Part shown: piece by piece, positions 37,839 through 50,400 of the stretch | Position numbering within the stretch: the stretch's first letter is position 1 | How the letters are laid out: the number at the start of each line of letters is the position of its first letter | Assembly (NCBI RefSeq): GCF_000220395.1 | Contig: NW_004086130.1 | Span: forward strand, 1 to 59,808 | Direction of reading: 5' to 3' | From: Ichthyophthirius multifiliis | Taxonomy: Eukaryota; Ciliophora; Oligohymenophorea; Hymenostomatida | Length of the DNA: 59,808 bases | The notes under the pieces: generated by a model | What the model saw: the letters and a program-made list of their open reading frames with translations, nothing else | What the model was told of the DNA's origin: nothing | Database searches by the model: none | Position numbers and translations under genes: made by a program

Positions 37839-40800
37839 ATTATTCTTATTATTATTATCATTATTATTATTATTTTTATTAATTTTTGTATATGTATTAG
37901 TATTATTAATCATATTATTTAGTTTATTATTATTATTACTATTATTTTACATAGATATATTTGTAAAATTTTAATATTATTATTTTAGTTAATAATCAGA
38001 TAATTAAAATATTTATTAAGATTTTTTTAATTAACTTCTTTATTATTCAATGTAATATTCATCTTAAAAATGAAATTTTTTATTTATTTCTTTTATTTTT
38101 GATTATATAAATTAATTTTTATTTTATTTTTCTTTTAATTTTTTAAATTTAATTTATTTTCTATTTTAATTTATCTAAACTAAATCATTAATTATTTATT
38201 TTGATTCTTCTGTATTTTAAATTTTATTCTCATTTTAATTTTTCTAATTTAAATTTTTAATTTTTTATTTTAAATTTAGAAATTATTTTTCACTTTCATT
38301 TCCTTCTTCTTTTACAAGGTTTTCTTCAGATATTTTTTTTGTTAAAATTTATTCGTTTTGAAACTGAGTAAAACTTTCAGCTTTCTTCTGAAACTTTTTT
38401 ATTTGATCTTTAGTAAATTGTATATATTAAGGCTTTATTTTTTAACTCTGACTATTATTGTGGATATTACTGAATACGAAGTTTAATATAATTGACACGC
38501 TTTGGCATATTTCTTTAAATCTTTTTAATAAATTTTCTAAGGCTTCGTTTCTTAGTTAAATAATGATAGATTCACTTATAATGTAATCTTAAAAGAAAAA
38601 TATCTAATCATTTGAATTAATATTATTTTCATCTTATACTTCTTAATTTCCAATAATTAAACTCTAACAAATTTTATCTAATTTAATTGAATTATTTCTC
38701 ATTTATTTTCCTAAATTTTTTTGATTTTTTAATGTCTAATCTTCATCTAAAATCTAACTTAAAATATTGGAAGAATTAGTATTGTAAATTTAATCAATTT
38801 TAATCATTAAATTAGTATTTTCTTAGAATTATAAATAATCTTTTATTTATAGCCCTTATTATTTAAAAATTTCAGCTTTTTATCTACAATTAATAATTAT
38901 TTTTCTAATTTGTTCTTTTTTTATAAATTACAATATTATTAAATCCTATTTATTTTTGTATAATATTATTTTAATTTTTAATAAATATTTTAATTTACTT
39001 TTTGAACTAAATCATAAATCATCTATTTTGCTTCTTTTAAATATTATTAATTTAAAATATTATTTTCTATTATATTCTAAAGATCTTCCTATCTTATAGA
39101 GAAATAATTATTTATATCTAAAAAAAAAAATATATTTTCTTTTTATTTAACATTTCTTCTTAAATTAGTTATATCCAAATCACTTTATATTTAATTAATG
39201 AATAGAGTTTTACAATTTCTTGAATTTTTTTCTGGTGACATTTCTTATTTCTAAGGACTATAAGCATTTTATTTATTAGTAGTTGTTTTTTTAAAAAAGC
39301 CTTTTTAATATTTCTCTATTAATTTTTATACTTTTTCGAAATTATATTTTTGTTCTTATGTTATGTTTACACATCCTTTAATTAATATATAAGAAAGAAG
39401 TTAATTAATCTTTTGTAAATTCATAAATAAGAAACTAAGAGTTATAACAAATATTCTATCTTATTAATATTTTTCTTATTCCAATTTCTATAAATTTAAA
39501 TGTAAAACAAATTTTTATTCTTCTTTATAATCTTTTTATTGTTCTAACTCCTATTTTATTTTTATTTTTTTTAGTATTTTAAATAAAATACTTAAATATA
39601 ATTTTATTAAGATTCTTTAGATTGATTTATATATTTATTTAAAGAAGTTAAATAAATTATTTTTTATTTTTGAAGTTCTTTAAATTGTTTAATAAAACTT
39701 TATTGTTAGTATTACATTTATTAATAGCTGCTTAATAGTTAATCTACTAATTAATTTGGAGTGCAATTTAAACTTTCATAATAACTATTTACTTTATTTA
39801 TTATTTTTTATCTATCCTTTTTTATTTTTTTTTAATTTGAAATATAAATATTTAACCTACTTGTTATATTTAAATTTTTAAATTCGAATCTTTTATTGAA
39901 TAAGGAGTATATAACGTAGTCGATAAAACACTCTTTTTTATTATTGGGCTTTAAGAAGAACTTAAACAAATATTAGAAAATGAGTTTTGAAGAGATTAAG
40001 GTAAATTATTTTATGTTACTTATCCAATATCTTATTTATCAATAAAAATTCTATTTTTTTTTTTAATTTTTTAATATTTAATAATGAAAAAAAATTACCT
40101 TTATAATTCCTAAAAACAATCAATATTTGATTCTGTATACTTAGAAAGTGTCGTTTATTATATTAAATCAAATTAAATTTATTCTAATTCATTTATTTAA
40201 TTTATCTATTTCTCTTTTTATTCTTTTAATAGATCTATTTTTACTATCATTTAAGATAGCAAATATTTATCAGATTATAGTCTTTATTATCCTAATTTAT
40301 ATGTTTGGTTTTGAGAAACAAGTGTTTCTTGTTCCACTTCTTATAATATTTTGAGCTTTTTTTTATGCATATTCAAATTCGATTCAGATATTTTCTTTTT
40401 TATTTTAATTTTTATTTATATTTTATTTTAATTTATTTTTATAAATATCTTTTATTTTATTTTTTATAAATACCATTTAATAATATGAATTTGCTGTATA
40501 TTCATCTAATTTAGTATTTCTATTTTCTGCCATTTATATTAAAAGATTTATTTCACATATATTTTTCCTGAAATTTGACTTTTTTACATTTGATTATGTA
40601 ATATTTATAGTTCTGTATTTATTTTTACTATATTTATTTCAAGTTTTTTTATTGAATATTTATTTTGACTTTCAACATAGCCTGCATATATGATATCTTT
40701 TTCAGCTTTTTCTATATTTTAATCGATTTCAATTATTCTTTATTTTACTAAATCTTATTCTTATTATATTCTATTATGTGTATTTTAACTTTCTTCAAAA

Positions 40801-41158
40801 TTAATGGTTTTTTCTATATTTTTATAAAATTATTAATTTTAAATTAATTATTGGAATTATTTTTATAAGGATTATAAATTTTTCTTTTTATTTTAATTTT
40901 CTATTATTAATTAATCAACTACTTGTTTGTACTTTTTTTTCAATATTTTTTATTTTTAAAATAATAAAGAAAAAATACTTATTCTTCAATTTAATTTGTA
41001 CCGAATTTTTTTTATTGAATTTTTGTTTAATTATAAAGACTAAAATCAATATTTAGATTGTCTATTTTCTTTTAAATATTTTATTTAAATAATATTTATT
41101 TTTGACTATATTCTTCTTATTATTAAAAATAAGAATTTTTTTATTGTTATTTTAACAT
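37206..41158 (-). CDS. Long Asn-rich coiled-coil protein
   Basis: Minus-strand gene from ATG at 41158 (exon MLKQQQKNSYFQQQEEYSQK) to TGA at 37208-37206, with short introns at about 40940-41000 and 40000-40095. Much of it is predicted coiled coil (for example IDLLKEQKEKQINQINELEQ) and Lys/Gln/Asn-rich low complexity. A poly-Asn tract coded by a TTA/AAT trinucleotide repeat lies near the C-terminal third (37776-37840). The last 150 residues are basic (KQTKKSGVKKSFTNPML, RRKYKTIDQIYI) and more complex, so may be the functional end, perhaps binding microtubules or another acidic partner. No named family. Exon joins in the middle are approximate. Confidence 0.65.
37776..37840. repeat. Trinucleotide repeat coding poly-Asn
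   Basis: An uninterrupted (ATT)n on the plus strand, (AAT)n on the coding minus strand, giving over 20 Asn residues inside the coiled-coil gene; imperfect copies continue to about 37940. Confidence 0.9.
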
Positions 41159-42155
41159 TTTTAACTTATTGTTTATCTAATATTATAAAAATTATATTTT
41201 AAATATAGATCATATTAAATAAAAGATATATATATATATATTATATAAATATAAAACTAAAAATAAAAATAAATATTTTAATTAATAAAGATTTTTTTAT
41301 ATTTTTTTTTTATTATTTAATATTATTCTCAAATACTATTTTTTTTAATATTATTCAAATTTTTTATACATTAATTTAATTTTTCTATTTTATTTATCCT
41401 TATGTATTATTTATAAAAGATATTAATGAAAAAATAAACTTTTAATTTTTTTTTATTTTTTTATTTTTTTCAATAAAATGGGCTTATCTTTATATGTTTA
41501 TTTAATTTTCTGAAATCTTTTATATTTAAAAATTATTTAATATTTTTGATTAAGAAAATTTATTTTTACTATTTATCACTTATATCACATAAAAAAAAAT
41601 TATAAATTGTTTCTTTTTTTTAAAGATTTTCTAATAAAACTTATTTCATTTATATCATATGTATAAATTAATTGACTTAATTTTACTAAAAAATTTATTA
41701 TATATTATATTAATTAGTAAAAAAAATAAAATATGAAATATTAATTTAAATTAATATCCTTCATTGTTAAAATTTACAAAATATATATTTCTTTTTTATT
41801 AAAAATATAAACTAATTTATTAAGTTTTTTTTTAAAAAAAATAAATAAATTCTATATGAACTTTTTTTAAATATTTATATTAATAATTATTTTATATTAA
41901 ATTTAAAATATTTCTTTATTATATATCGAAATTTTTATATTTTATTAATTTCATATTTATGAATAAAAATTTTTAATTTAAATTTCTAATTCAAAAAATT
42001 AAATTAATTTCAATTATTTAGATAATAAATAAATAAAAAAAAGTATAAAATTTAAAAATAAATATCTAAATGTATTTCATATAATTTATATATTTTATTT
42101 ATTATATATAATTTTTGATATATTTATTAAAATATATAATATAGTTCTAAAAAGA
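41159..42155. other. Long A/T-rich intergenic region
   Basis: About 1 kb between two minus-strand genes; only low-complexity A/T sequence with T-runs seen. Confidence 0.5.
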
Positions 42156-43016
42156 TCAATCTATTTTAACATTGCTTATATTTTGAGCTTTTTGTAAGTA
42201 TATAGATTTATAATCATCTTATAATTTTTTTAAATTAGAAGCGAATTCATCAATTTAAGCTACAAACCTCATTAAAAATATATTGTCGCCAAAAATTTAA
42301 TTTTAATTTTTAACTTCCCCTTAAAAATATTGAGAAAAGTTAAATTCTTCCTTTTAAATTTTAATTTTGCTATATTAATCTCTTTTTTTTTACAATTATT
42401 CGCCTTCACATTAAAAACAGAACTAATCATCTTATTAATTTTCAATAAACTTTTAACTTGCTTATTCTTATATTTTTTATAAATATTCATAGTAGTTTTT
42501 TTCTTTATCTTCTTCCCTTTATTAATGATTATTTGCATTTTATAAAGTTGAACTTCTTGATTACTATTATTAAATTTTATCTGAATTTTAATTATTTTCT
42601 GATTTTAAATCTATTTAAGGCTTTTAATTATTTGATTTGCCGCTTGATGAATTTGTAACGTTTTTGACTGTATTAGTTTATTTCTTTGGGTAAAAAAAAT
42701 TACTTAAAACTAAATATTAATTCACATCGCACATTTATAGAATTAAATTAAAATAATTCTGTAATGATGTCCTTCTTTATGATAAAAATTGTCTATCGTT
42801 ATTTCCAAACCATTTTTTACCAGGAAATTCAGGTAATTCGCCTTTGTATTATAATTTTAAACATTTATGAACATCTCTCATTGTACTATATCTTTCGGCT
42901 ATTTCCCATGATTCATTAGTTTCTGTATCTATTACTTGAATTTTATATATTGTAGTACCATTATTTTCTGTTATAAAATCTTTAAATTTAATTTATAATA
43001 CTTATTTTTTATCCAT
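42156..43016 (-). CDS. PX-domain protein
   Basis: Single exon of 286 residues, ATG at 43016 to TGA at 42158-42156. The N-terminal 110 residues form a PX domain, which binds phosphoinositides on endosomal membranes: TTIYKIQVIDTETNESWEIA, ERYSTMRDVHKCLKLQ, ELPEFPGKKWFGNNDRQFLS and RRTSLQNYFNLIL. The ERYS position gives the Arg/Tyr pair of the usual RYS/RYF lipid site, and RR before the last helix supplies the second basic patch. The rest is a Ser/Asn-rich linker with a C-terminal helical part (EKNYYEYLQKIQEQASQKFI, later FVAQIDEFASNLKKLQDDYK) that could be a short coiled coil. Sorting-nexin-like or kinase-adaptor roles are possible. Confidence 0.88.
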
Positions 43017-43639
43017 TTTCAGAGTTTTTTAAATAAAATATTTTTCTTCTTATTTGTATTATTTTAAAAAACAATTAAAATTAATTTTAGATATTTACAA
43101 GAAAAACTATTTATTAAATATAATTTTATTTGTAAAAGTATATATTTAAAATATTATAGAGAAAAACAATCTAAAAATATTTTATTTATTGATATTATAT
43201 ATAATTATATATAATTTTAATTAAATTATTTATCAATAATGAAAAATGATATATAAATTAATAAAAAAAAAAATTAAATTATAAATAAATTATTTAATTA
43301 AGTCATAAATTACAATATATTTAAATTACGCATTAGTATAATTTATTTTGAAAATTTAATATTTTAATTTATTTATTTATTTTTTAAAAAAAATTGATTT
43401 TAAAAAAGTTTCTGTTAAATTAATGATTTTTTTCAAAAAAGTAAATTAATAAATAAAATAATTCAACGTATATATAAAATTCAATTAATATTTATAATAT
43501 ATGACTTGATAAGAAATTATAATATTTTAATATTCAAATTTTATTATTAGAATATGTTTGATGATCTTAACTAATATCTATAAAATTTTCATTAATTTTT
43601 TTTTTTTTTTTTTATAAAAAAATATAAATAATTTTAACT
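43017..43639. other. A/T-rich intergenic stretch
   Basis: Upstream of the PX gene and downstream of the next minus-strand gene. Low-complexity; no feature seen. Confidence 0.45.
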
Positions 43640-46600
43640 TATATTTTCTTCATTTAATTCTTCAAGTTAATCATTTTTTTATAAAAGATAATTATTAAAT
43701 TTATAATTACTTTATTCTTAATTTTGTGTTAATTATTATACATACGATTAATCAATGTATTTATTTCGAATTATTTATGATAATTTTATAGGAGAGGATT
43801 ATTTATTTCTATTGGTTAATAGTATTTATTATGTATTACTAAATTATATATCTCGTTTTAAAATTTAGTTTTATTAAGGACTATAAAGATGCTATTGACT
43901 TTATGGCTTCTTAATTATTCCGCTTTATAAGTTTCTTTTTTCATCTAATTAATTTTAATATTTTTTTTTTATTTTTTTTAATTTTTTTTTTCATATGAAT
44001 ATATAAATTCGTATTTTTTTTACTATAATGCATTGATTAATCAAATTTACTTTAAGAAATCAAAGGACTTAATTGAGAAGGGTCTAAAAAAACACTTTTT
44101 TAAAATAAATATAATTAATAACTTTTTATTAAGTTATTTACTTGGTTTTAGTTAAAAAGTTTTCTAACTATTATTTTAATTCTTAAATTTAAATATGCTA
44201 TTTGTTTATAGTTTTTAAATTATTTTTAAATATTTCTTGTTTTTCAAACTCAATTTTTTTAATAATTTAATGCAGTTAATAAATTTAATCTTAATCGCAT
44301 TTTTTTTCGTTTTTAAATAATTATTCGTTATCATCATTTGATTATTAATTATATAATTTATCTTAAATATATATAATTTCTTTTTTTAAATCATGAATTT
44401 AATTTTATAATTTATTATTTAGATTATCCCTATGAATTAATTTGCTATTTAACTATTCAACTTCGAATTACAATTCTTTATTTTTTTCACTTTCTTAATT
44501 ATTATCTAAATTATTATTTTCTTTTAAATTTAACTCTATTTAACTATTTTATAATTATTGTTTTAAATCTTTGTTTTCATTTACTTAATTTTCAAATTTA
44601 TATTTTAATTATTCAATATTAAGCTATTTAATTTCTATATTTTTTTATAATTCTTAATTATTATTTTCCAATTCTTAAATATATATTTCTAAATCCTTTT
44701 AAATTCTATTATATTTTTCTTATAATTTAATAAATTCGTCATCTTTATTAAATTAATTAAGAATATTATTTATATGAATATCTTTTTCTTTCAAATCATT
44801 TTATATTTAGTTAACATTTACTTAAAGTTCTTAATTTTATAATTTAAGTTTATTAATTTCATAATTTAAATTATTCATTTGATTATTTTATTCTCTTATT
44901 CTATTATTTAAATCTATTATTATGTTTTCTTTTTCATTTACTAAATTATTTAAATCTTCTATATTCTATTATTATTCTTATAATTAATTATTCGAAACTA
45001 TTTAATTATAATTATTATTTACTTGTAACTAATTATTTGTATTTTTCTATAAGTTTTAGCTTTTATAAGATATTTAATCATTTGAAATAATTTAATTATA
45101 TTATTAAACATCATTATCCACATTTAAAAAAGCCGTATTTTAAGGAACTTATGAAATATAATCAGTAGACTTTTGATTTAACTTATAAGGTTATTTTTAT
45201 TATTATTAACTTTAAACTTGCTTTTATTAGTTTTAGAGATTAAGTTCTTGTGTCTCATTTTTTTATTTATTAATGTTTTATTTTAATTATTACTTGAACA
45301 ATTCTTCATTATCATCAAGTTACTCGTTTTATTATTATTTTTTTAATTCTTGTTCTTTTTCTATTTATTCTCTTTCTCTTTATTCTCTTTCTCTTTATTC
45401 TCTATCTTTTTTTTCTCTATCTTTTTTTTCTCTTTCTTTTTTTTCTCTTTCTTTTTATTCTCTTTCCATTTATTCTCTTTCCATTTATTCTCTTTCTTTT
45501 TTTTCTCTTTCTCTTTATTCTCTTTCCATTTATTCTCTTTCTCTTTATTCTCTTTCCATTTATTCTCTTTCTTTTTGTTCTCTTTCTTTTTGTTCTCTTT
45601 CTTTTTGTTCTCTTTCTTTTTGTTCTCTTTCTTTTTGCTCTTTATGTTATTTTAGTTCTTTTTCTTTCTCTTTTTATTCTTTTTCTCTTTATTCTTTTTC
45701 TTTTTTCTCGTTTTATTTTTCTTCTTTTTGTTTTTATTTTTGTTATTTTTATGATTATTATTCTGCTTATTATTATTGTTGTTATTATGTTTATTTTTCT
45801 TGTTATTATTTACTTGCTAAATTATTAAAAAAAGTAATCATTTTTTTTTTAAAATTCTTCAAATTTTTATTTCTTCTCTACATATTATTATATAATTACT
45901 ATTAGTTTTTCTACTATTCCATATTCTTTTTTGAATACATCCTAATCTTCTTTAAATAAAATTTCAGTTTCTATTTCTTTATATTCTTCTATATATTCTT
46001 TATAAAATTAATAACAGTTTCCTACATTTTTTCTTGCTATATCTGTTTCTTATTATAATTATACAATTTATTAAAGTACATTTATACTTTATTAAAGTTA
46101 TTATTACATCCCTATAAGGGTATCATAATACATTAATAAATTTATTCCTGTTTTCCCATCATGCTTTTATAAATCATCTTATGTATAATATTAAAACTTG
46201 TCTATAGTTTCGAACGCGACTTCTTAATGAAGGCATTCTTCATATGTTAAAAAGAATTTTGTTTTCTTTTGTTTTTTTAATAAATTTAAATTAATATTTT
46301 GTTTTTATTTTAAATACTGTTTAATTTGTATTTTTATAAAACCAGCATGACCAGGCAAACAAACTTTCCATCATTATTTATAATATTGTTTAGCCGTATT
46401 TACTTTAATCTTCGTCTTTATAAATTTTGTTGTTGTTGTTGTTGTTTATTTTTTAAAATATTTTTGTTTTTTATTACTTGGTTGTTTACTAAAAAATGTT
46501 TAACCAGGAGGATTTTCTTCTCTATATTATATGATTGTATTTTTAAGAAATTATAAAAAGGATTAACAAAATGGTCTTAAAACAGTTTCTAAAGCTAATT

Positions 46601-46960
46601 CCATTACTTCTTTTATCATCTATTTATAATTATTAAATATTTTTTAATGGTATCATAATTATATTATTTACTAACATGCCACTTATCCTTGATAGAAATT
46701 CTTCTTTTGGATTCGAAATTACATATTAGCATGCTTCAATTAATGTAGGAGCTAAAATACTTTATTTCATAAATTTTATAATATTAGTTTTTTTATAAAT
46801 ATTTTTTTTTATATTACGGTTGCTTTTTTACTTATTGCTATTGTAAATCTTAAGCTTCTTTTATTAATTGTTGCTTTATTTCCTCTTTTTTCTTTTTAAA
46901 TTACTTTTTGTTTCTAATAATTTCAATAAATTATTATTTTTGTTCTTCTGAAATATTCAT
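43640..46960 (-). CDS. Long coiled-coil protein with a charged pentapeptide repeat
   Basis: Minus-strand, ATG at 46960 (MNISEEQKQQFIEIIRNKKQ). A GT..AG intron at about 46765-46822 joins the first exon in phase to PTLIEACQYVISNPKEEFLS. The N-terminal third has a more complex, domain-like part (FFLTYEECLHQEVAFETIDK, KHDGKTGINLLMYYDTLIG) but its frames do not all join, so there are unseen introns or sequence errors. Then comes a 15-bp repeat coding a charged pentapeptide (see repeat), and a long coiled-coil tail (EDLNNLVNEKENIIIDLNNR and similar) to a TGA at about 44062-44060. A last protein-like piece at about 43640-43960 (SHKVNSIFIVLNKTKF, later LEELNEEN) may be a further exon. It could be two genes. 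The likely role is structural; no family named. Confidence 0.58.
45361..45645 (-). repeat. 15-bp coding repeat, charged pentapeptide x E R E Q/K
   Basis: About 19 copies of a 15-bp unit (plus strand TTCTCTTTCnnnTTn). On the coding minus strand it gives K/M/R-E-R-E-Q/K units, for example KEREQKEREQMEREQREREQ. The regular mix of Glu with Arg/Lys is that of a stable single alpha-helix rather than a true heptad coiled coil. On the plus strand all frames are open as Ser/Phe/Tyr/Leu repeats, which are only shadows. Confidence 0.88.
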
Positions 46961-47341
46961 TAAATTTTATTAAATTAAAAAATAATAATATTAAGTTATA
47001 AAAAATATATTGTGATAAATAATTGATTTTATTTATTTGTTTATTTAATTAATATTATTGAAAAAATCTATTACATTAATAATTTTTTATTATTTATTTT
47101 ATTTAATAAAATAAGAATTCAAGTATTTTCTATAATATTTATAAGATAATTGTTTTATGAAAAGACTATTATAAATATTTTTATTAAATCCTTAATAAGT
47201 TTTTATACTTTTAATTTTTTAGATTAATTATACAATTATAAATATAAGAATTAATATAATTAATATTTGAAAAAATAATTTATTAGTATAATCTATTGAT
47301 AAAAATAAAATATGTTATTATATATTATTTAATTGATTATT
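46961..47341. other. Intergenic stretch between two coiled-coil genes
   Basis: About 380 bases of A/T-rich sequence separating the 5' end of one minus-strand gene from the 3' end of the next. No motif seen. Confidence 0.4.
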
Positions 47342-47455
47342 TCAGAAGAATTTTAAAAATCCTTTTCCTTTTTTCTATTGTGTTTAGTCTTTATAATTTT
47401 ATGCTTAGTCTACGAAAAATCTATTAATAATATATATTAATATAATAAAATAAAA

Positions 47456-47498
<43 letters not shown>

Positions 47499-50400
47499 AT
47501 TTTATTTACCGCAATTCTTTACAAAATTGAATTAATGAATTTTTTGTTTCGAATTCAAAATAATTAGTTTATTTTTTATTTTATTGCTTTTTTAATTTAT
47601 TTATTTTTTTTAAATTTATTTTACTTCAAATGAAATTTGTAATTTATTTTCTTCTTTATATGGAATATAGTCAGTTATATTTTCAGGAGTAATAATATTA
47701 CTTTCTTAGACTGATTCAATATGTAAAATATAATTATCAAATTTATTTAATCTAAATATTAATTAGCAATTCACTTTAACTTTATTGTCATAGTTTTTTA
47801 ATAAATTAAAAGCTTTATAGTTTATTTTCATTTAATGATACTTTTTTATTAAAAATCTTAAATAAAATTTGATATAAAAAATTACTTCTTCTGTAACTTT
47901 TTGTAATTATGTTTATAATTTCAATAATTCAACTTCATGATTGTGTTAAAGTTATAAAAATTTACTTTTTGTTTATTTTTTATTTTTTTATATGATTTAA
48001 AAAATACTTTTTTTCAATTTATTATAATTATTTAATTTAGTTTTCTAATTCTTAATTATCCTCAGTTAATTTATTCAATTATTTTTAAATGCTTTCAATT
48101 TTAGAAATCATACTAAAATTTTGTTCTTATAATTCTTTATTTTATGAGTTTAATTTTTAATTATCAATAATATATTATTTTATTTAATTTTCAAGATTTA
48201 TATGCGATTAATCTTTTAATTCAACTTATAATTCTTTATTACTTTTTAAAAGGAAAAAAAGAAAAAGAAAATATTTATTAATAAAAGTTAAAAAAATACC
48301 TTAATAATTAATCAGAACTTCCCTTAGATTATTATTATAAATTATTATTTGATTAGGAAGTATTTTTTAAAATTTTTTGTAAATAATTTTAATATTTTTT
48401 TTATAAATCTGAATAGTTATCTTCAATTAACTTATATTATTATTCCATTTAATTATATTTTTTCAAAATATCATTAACTTATTAAGTTAAGAGAATATTT
48501 TCATTTTTCAAATTCTATTGGCTTTGAATCAAATCCTAATTAATATTTTCCAAAATCATTTCTTATTATCTATATTAAATAAGAGAAGTATTGGTATTTT
48601 CTTAAACAGTATCTTTCTTTATGAATTATATCTTATAATTTTTAAATGAATAGATATGCATTTAGCAATTCTTCATTAAAGTTTTTATCTTTTTTTATTT
48701 GTTAAATTTTCTCCTATATATTCTCTTGGTTATATTATTAGTTTAAATTAAATAATTCTTAATATTAATCTTATTTAAAGAATTCTTATAAGTCTTAATT
48801 ACTTTTTTTTTTTATAAAATCTTTATTATTGATTGCCATTAATTTTGCGTTTTCTTCTATTAAATTTATTATTTGAAATTCTTTAGTTTAAAGTTCTTCG
48901 TGATATTATTTTTACATATTTTCAAGGTCTGGATAAAGGTATTATTTTTCAGTTTATAAGAATCTTATCTTTTCTTCATATTCATTTTGTTCTTTTAAAT
49001 ATTTTTTTATGTATTCTTATAATTATTCGTTTTATAATTATAAGTTGTTTATTTATTATTAAATTTAATTTGGAGGCATAGATGGATTAATTTGTAAAGA
49101 TTTTAAAGAATTCGTTTTTTTTATGCAATCTTAGAATGGTTAGCTTTAAGAAAAAATAATTTATTAAAGGTTTTAAGGTGTTATTTATTAACTGGGTGAG
49201 GTTGTTTAGTATTAATGAGTTAATTGAGCAATTTATTAACGATTTTTTTATTCAAGACTTGAATTAATAATTTATAATTCGTAAACTTTTTTATTTAAAG
49301 AGTTTATTTATTCTTAATAAAAAATTATTTATTATTATTCTTATTATTAATCGAATATTTATTATTATTTAGGTTAATTTTTAGAACTCGATTTTTTAAT
49401 AAGAGTATTATTTTCAGATTCTTTATTTTTAATAAGTTTTTCCATAGAAGAATTTTTTTAAAGAATTTCTTTGTTTGTGGATTAAATTTGATTTATTTAT
49501 TCTTATAATTAATTGATTGTTTTTTATTTTTCCTTATTTTCTTATTCATATAACTAAATGCTTTCTTTTTTTGTTCTATTTTTATTTTCCAATTATTCAA
49601 TTAAAATTTACATTTCTTCGCTTTATTAAACTAATTATTAATTTTTTTTTAAATACTCATCATTTATTTGTTCCTTTTTTTCATTTTCATAAATTAATTC
49701 TTTTATTCTTAGTTATAATTTGTTGTTTTAATCCTATATTTATTATAATTATGTCACTGACTCACTTTTTACTTTATCTATGACAAATTAATTTTCTTAT
49801 AATTTCTCATATTTCTCATTTAGAGAATCAATTTCTTTTTATAATTGTTGTTTTTCATTAGTCATAGTTTCGGTTTAAGTTTATAATTATTTAGACTTTT
49901 ATTCTATAATTTATACACATTATTTATGATAAATAATTGAATTTAATAGTTATTCTTTCTCTATTTAAAATTATTTGATTTGTTCTTAAAATTACTATAG
50001 TTAAAGGATCGATTGTTATTTATTTAATTCTATAAAACATAATTTATCATTACTTTTGGAATTTATAAGAGTTGATTATTTTAAGTTTTATTATTCAATT
50101 TATTCAAATTCTTTTTCAAAAAACTTATTTTTAGTTTCCAAAAGTTAAATTTCTTATTATTAATTATAATTTATATTTTGAAAATTCTTGTTTATTTATT
50201 CCAATTATTTGTTGTTTTATTCATATTCCTTATTTTTTTTTTAAAGTTCTTTATTATTTTATTCAAGTTAATATATTTCTTATTAAAGTTATTTTATTAA
50301 ATCACTATTATCTCCTTCATTTAAGTTATTTAATATGTTATTTTTATTATTATTTTATATATAACTTTAAGTCAAATCCTTAACATAATCTTATAATTAT

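Noticed and set aside
40148-40354. Plus-strand hydrophobic frame resembling a membrane protein
   Set aside because: The minus strand here encodes a coiled-coil exon of the 37.2-41.2 kb gene; the hydrophobic look comes from reading Lys/Glu/Gln codons in antisense.
42272-42658. Alternative frames within the PX gene on both strands
   Set aside because: The PX protein frame runs through this stretch as one continuous exon to its TGA; these are out-of-frame reads.
45273-45905. Plus-strand open frames rich in Ser/Phe/Tyr/Leu repeats
   Set aside because: They are antisense shadows of the minus-strand charged pentapeptide repeat and coiled coil, which read through with sensible composition on both sides.
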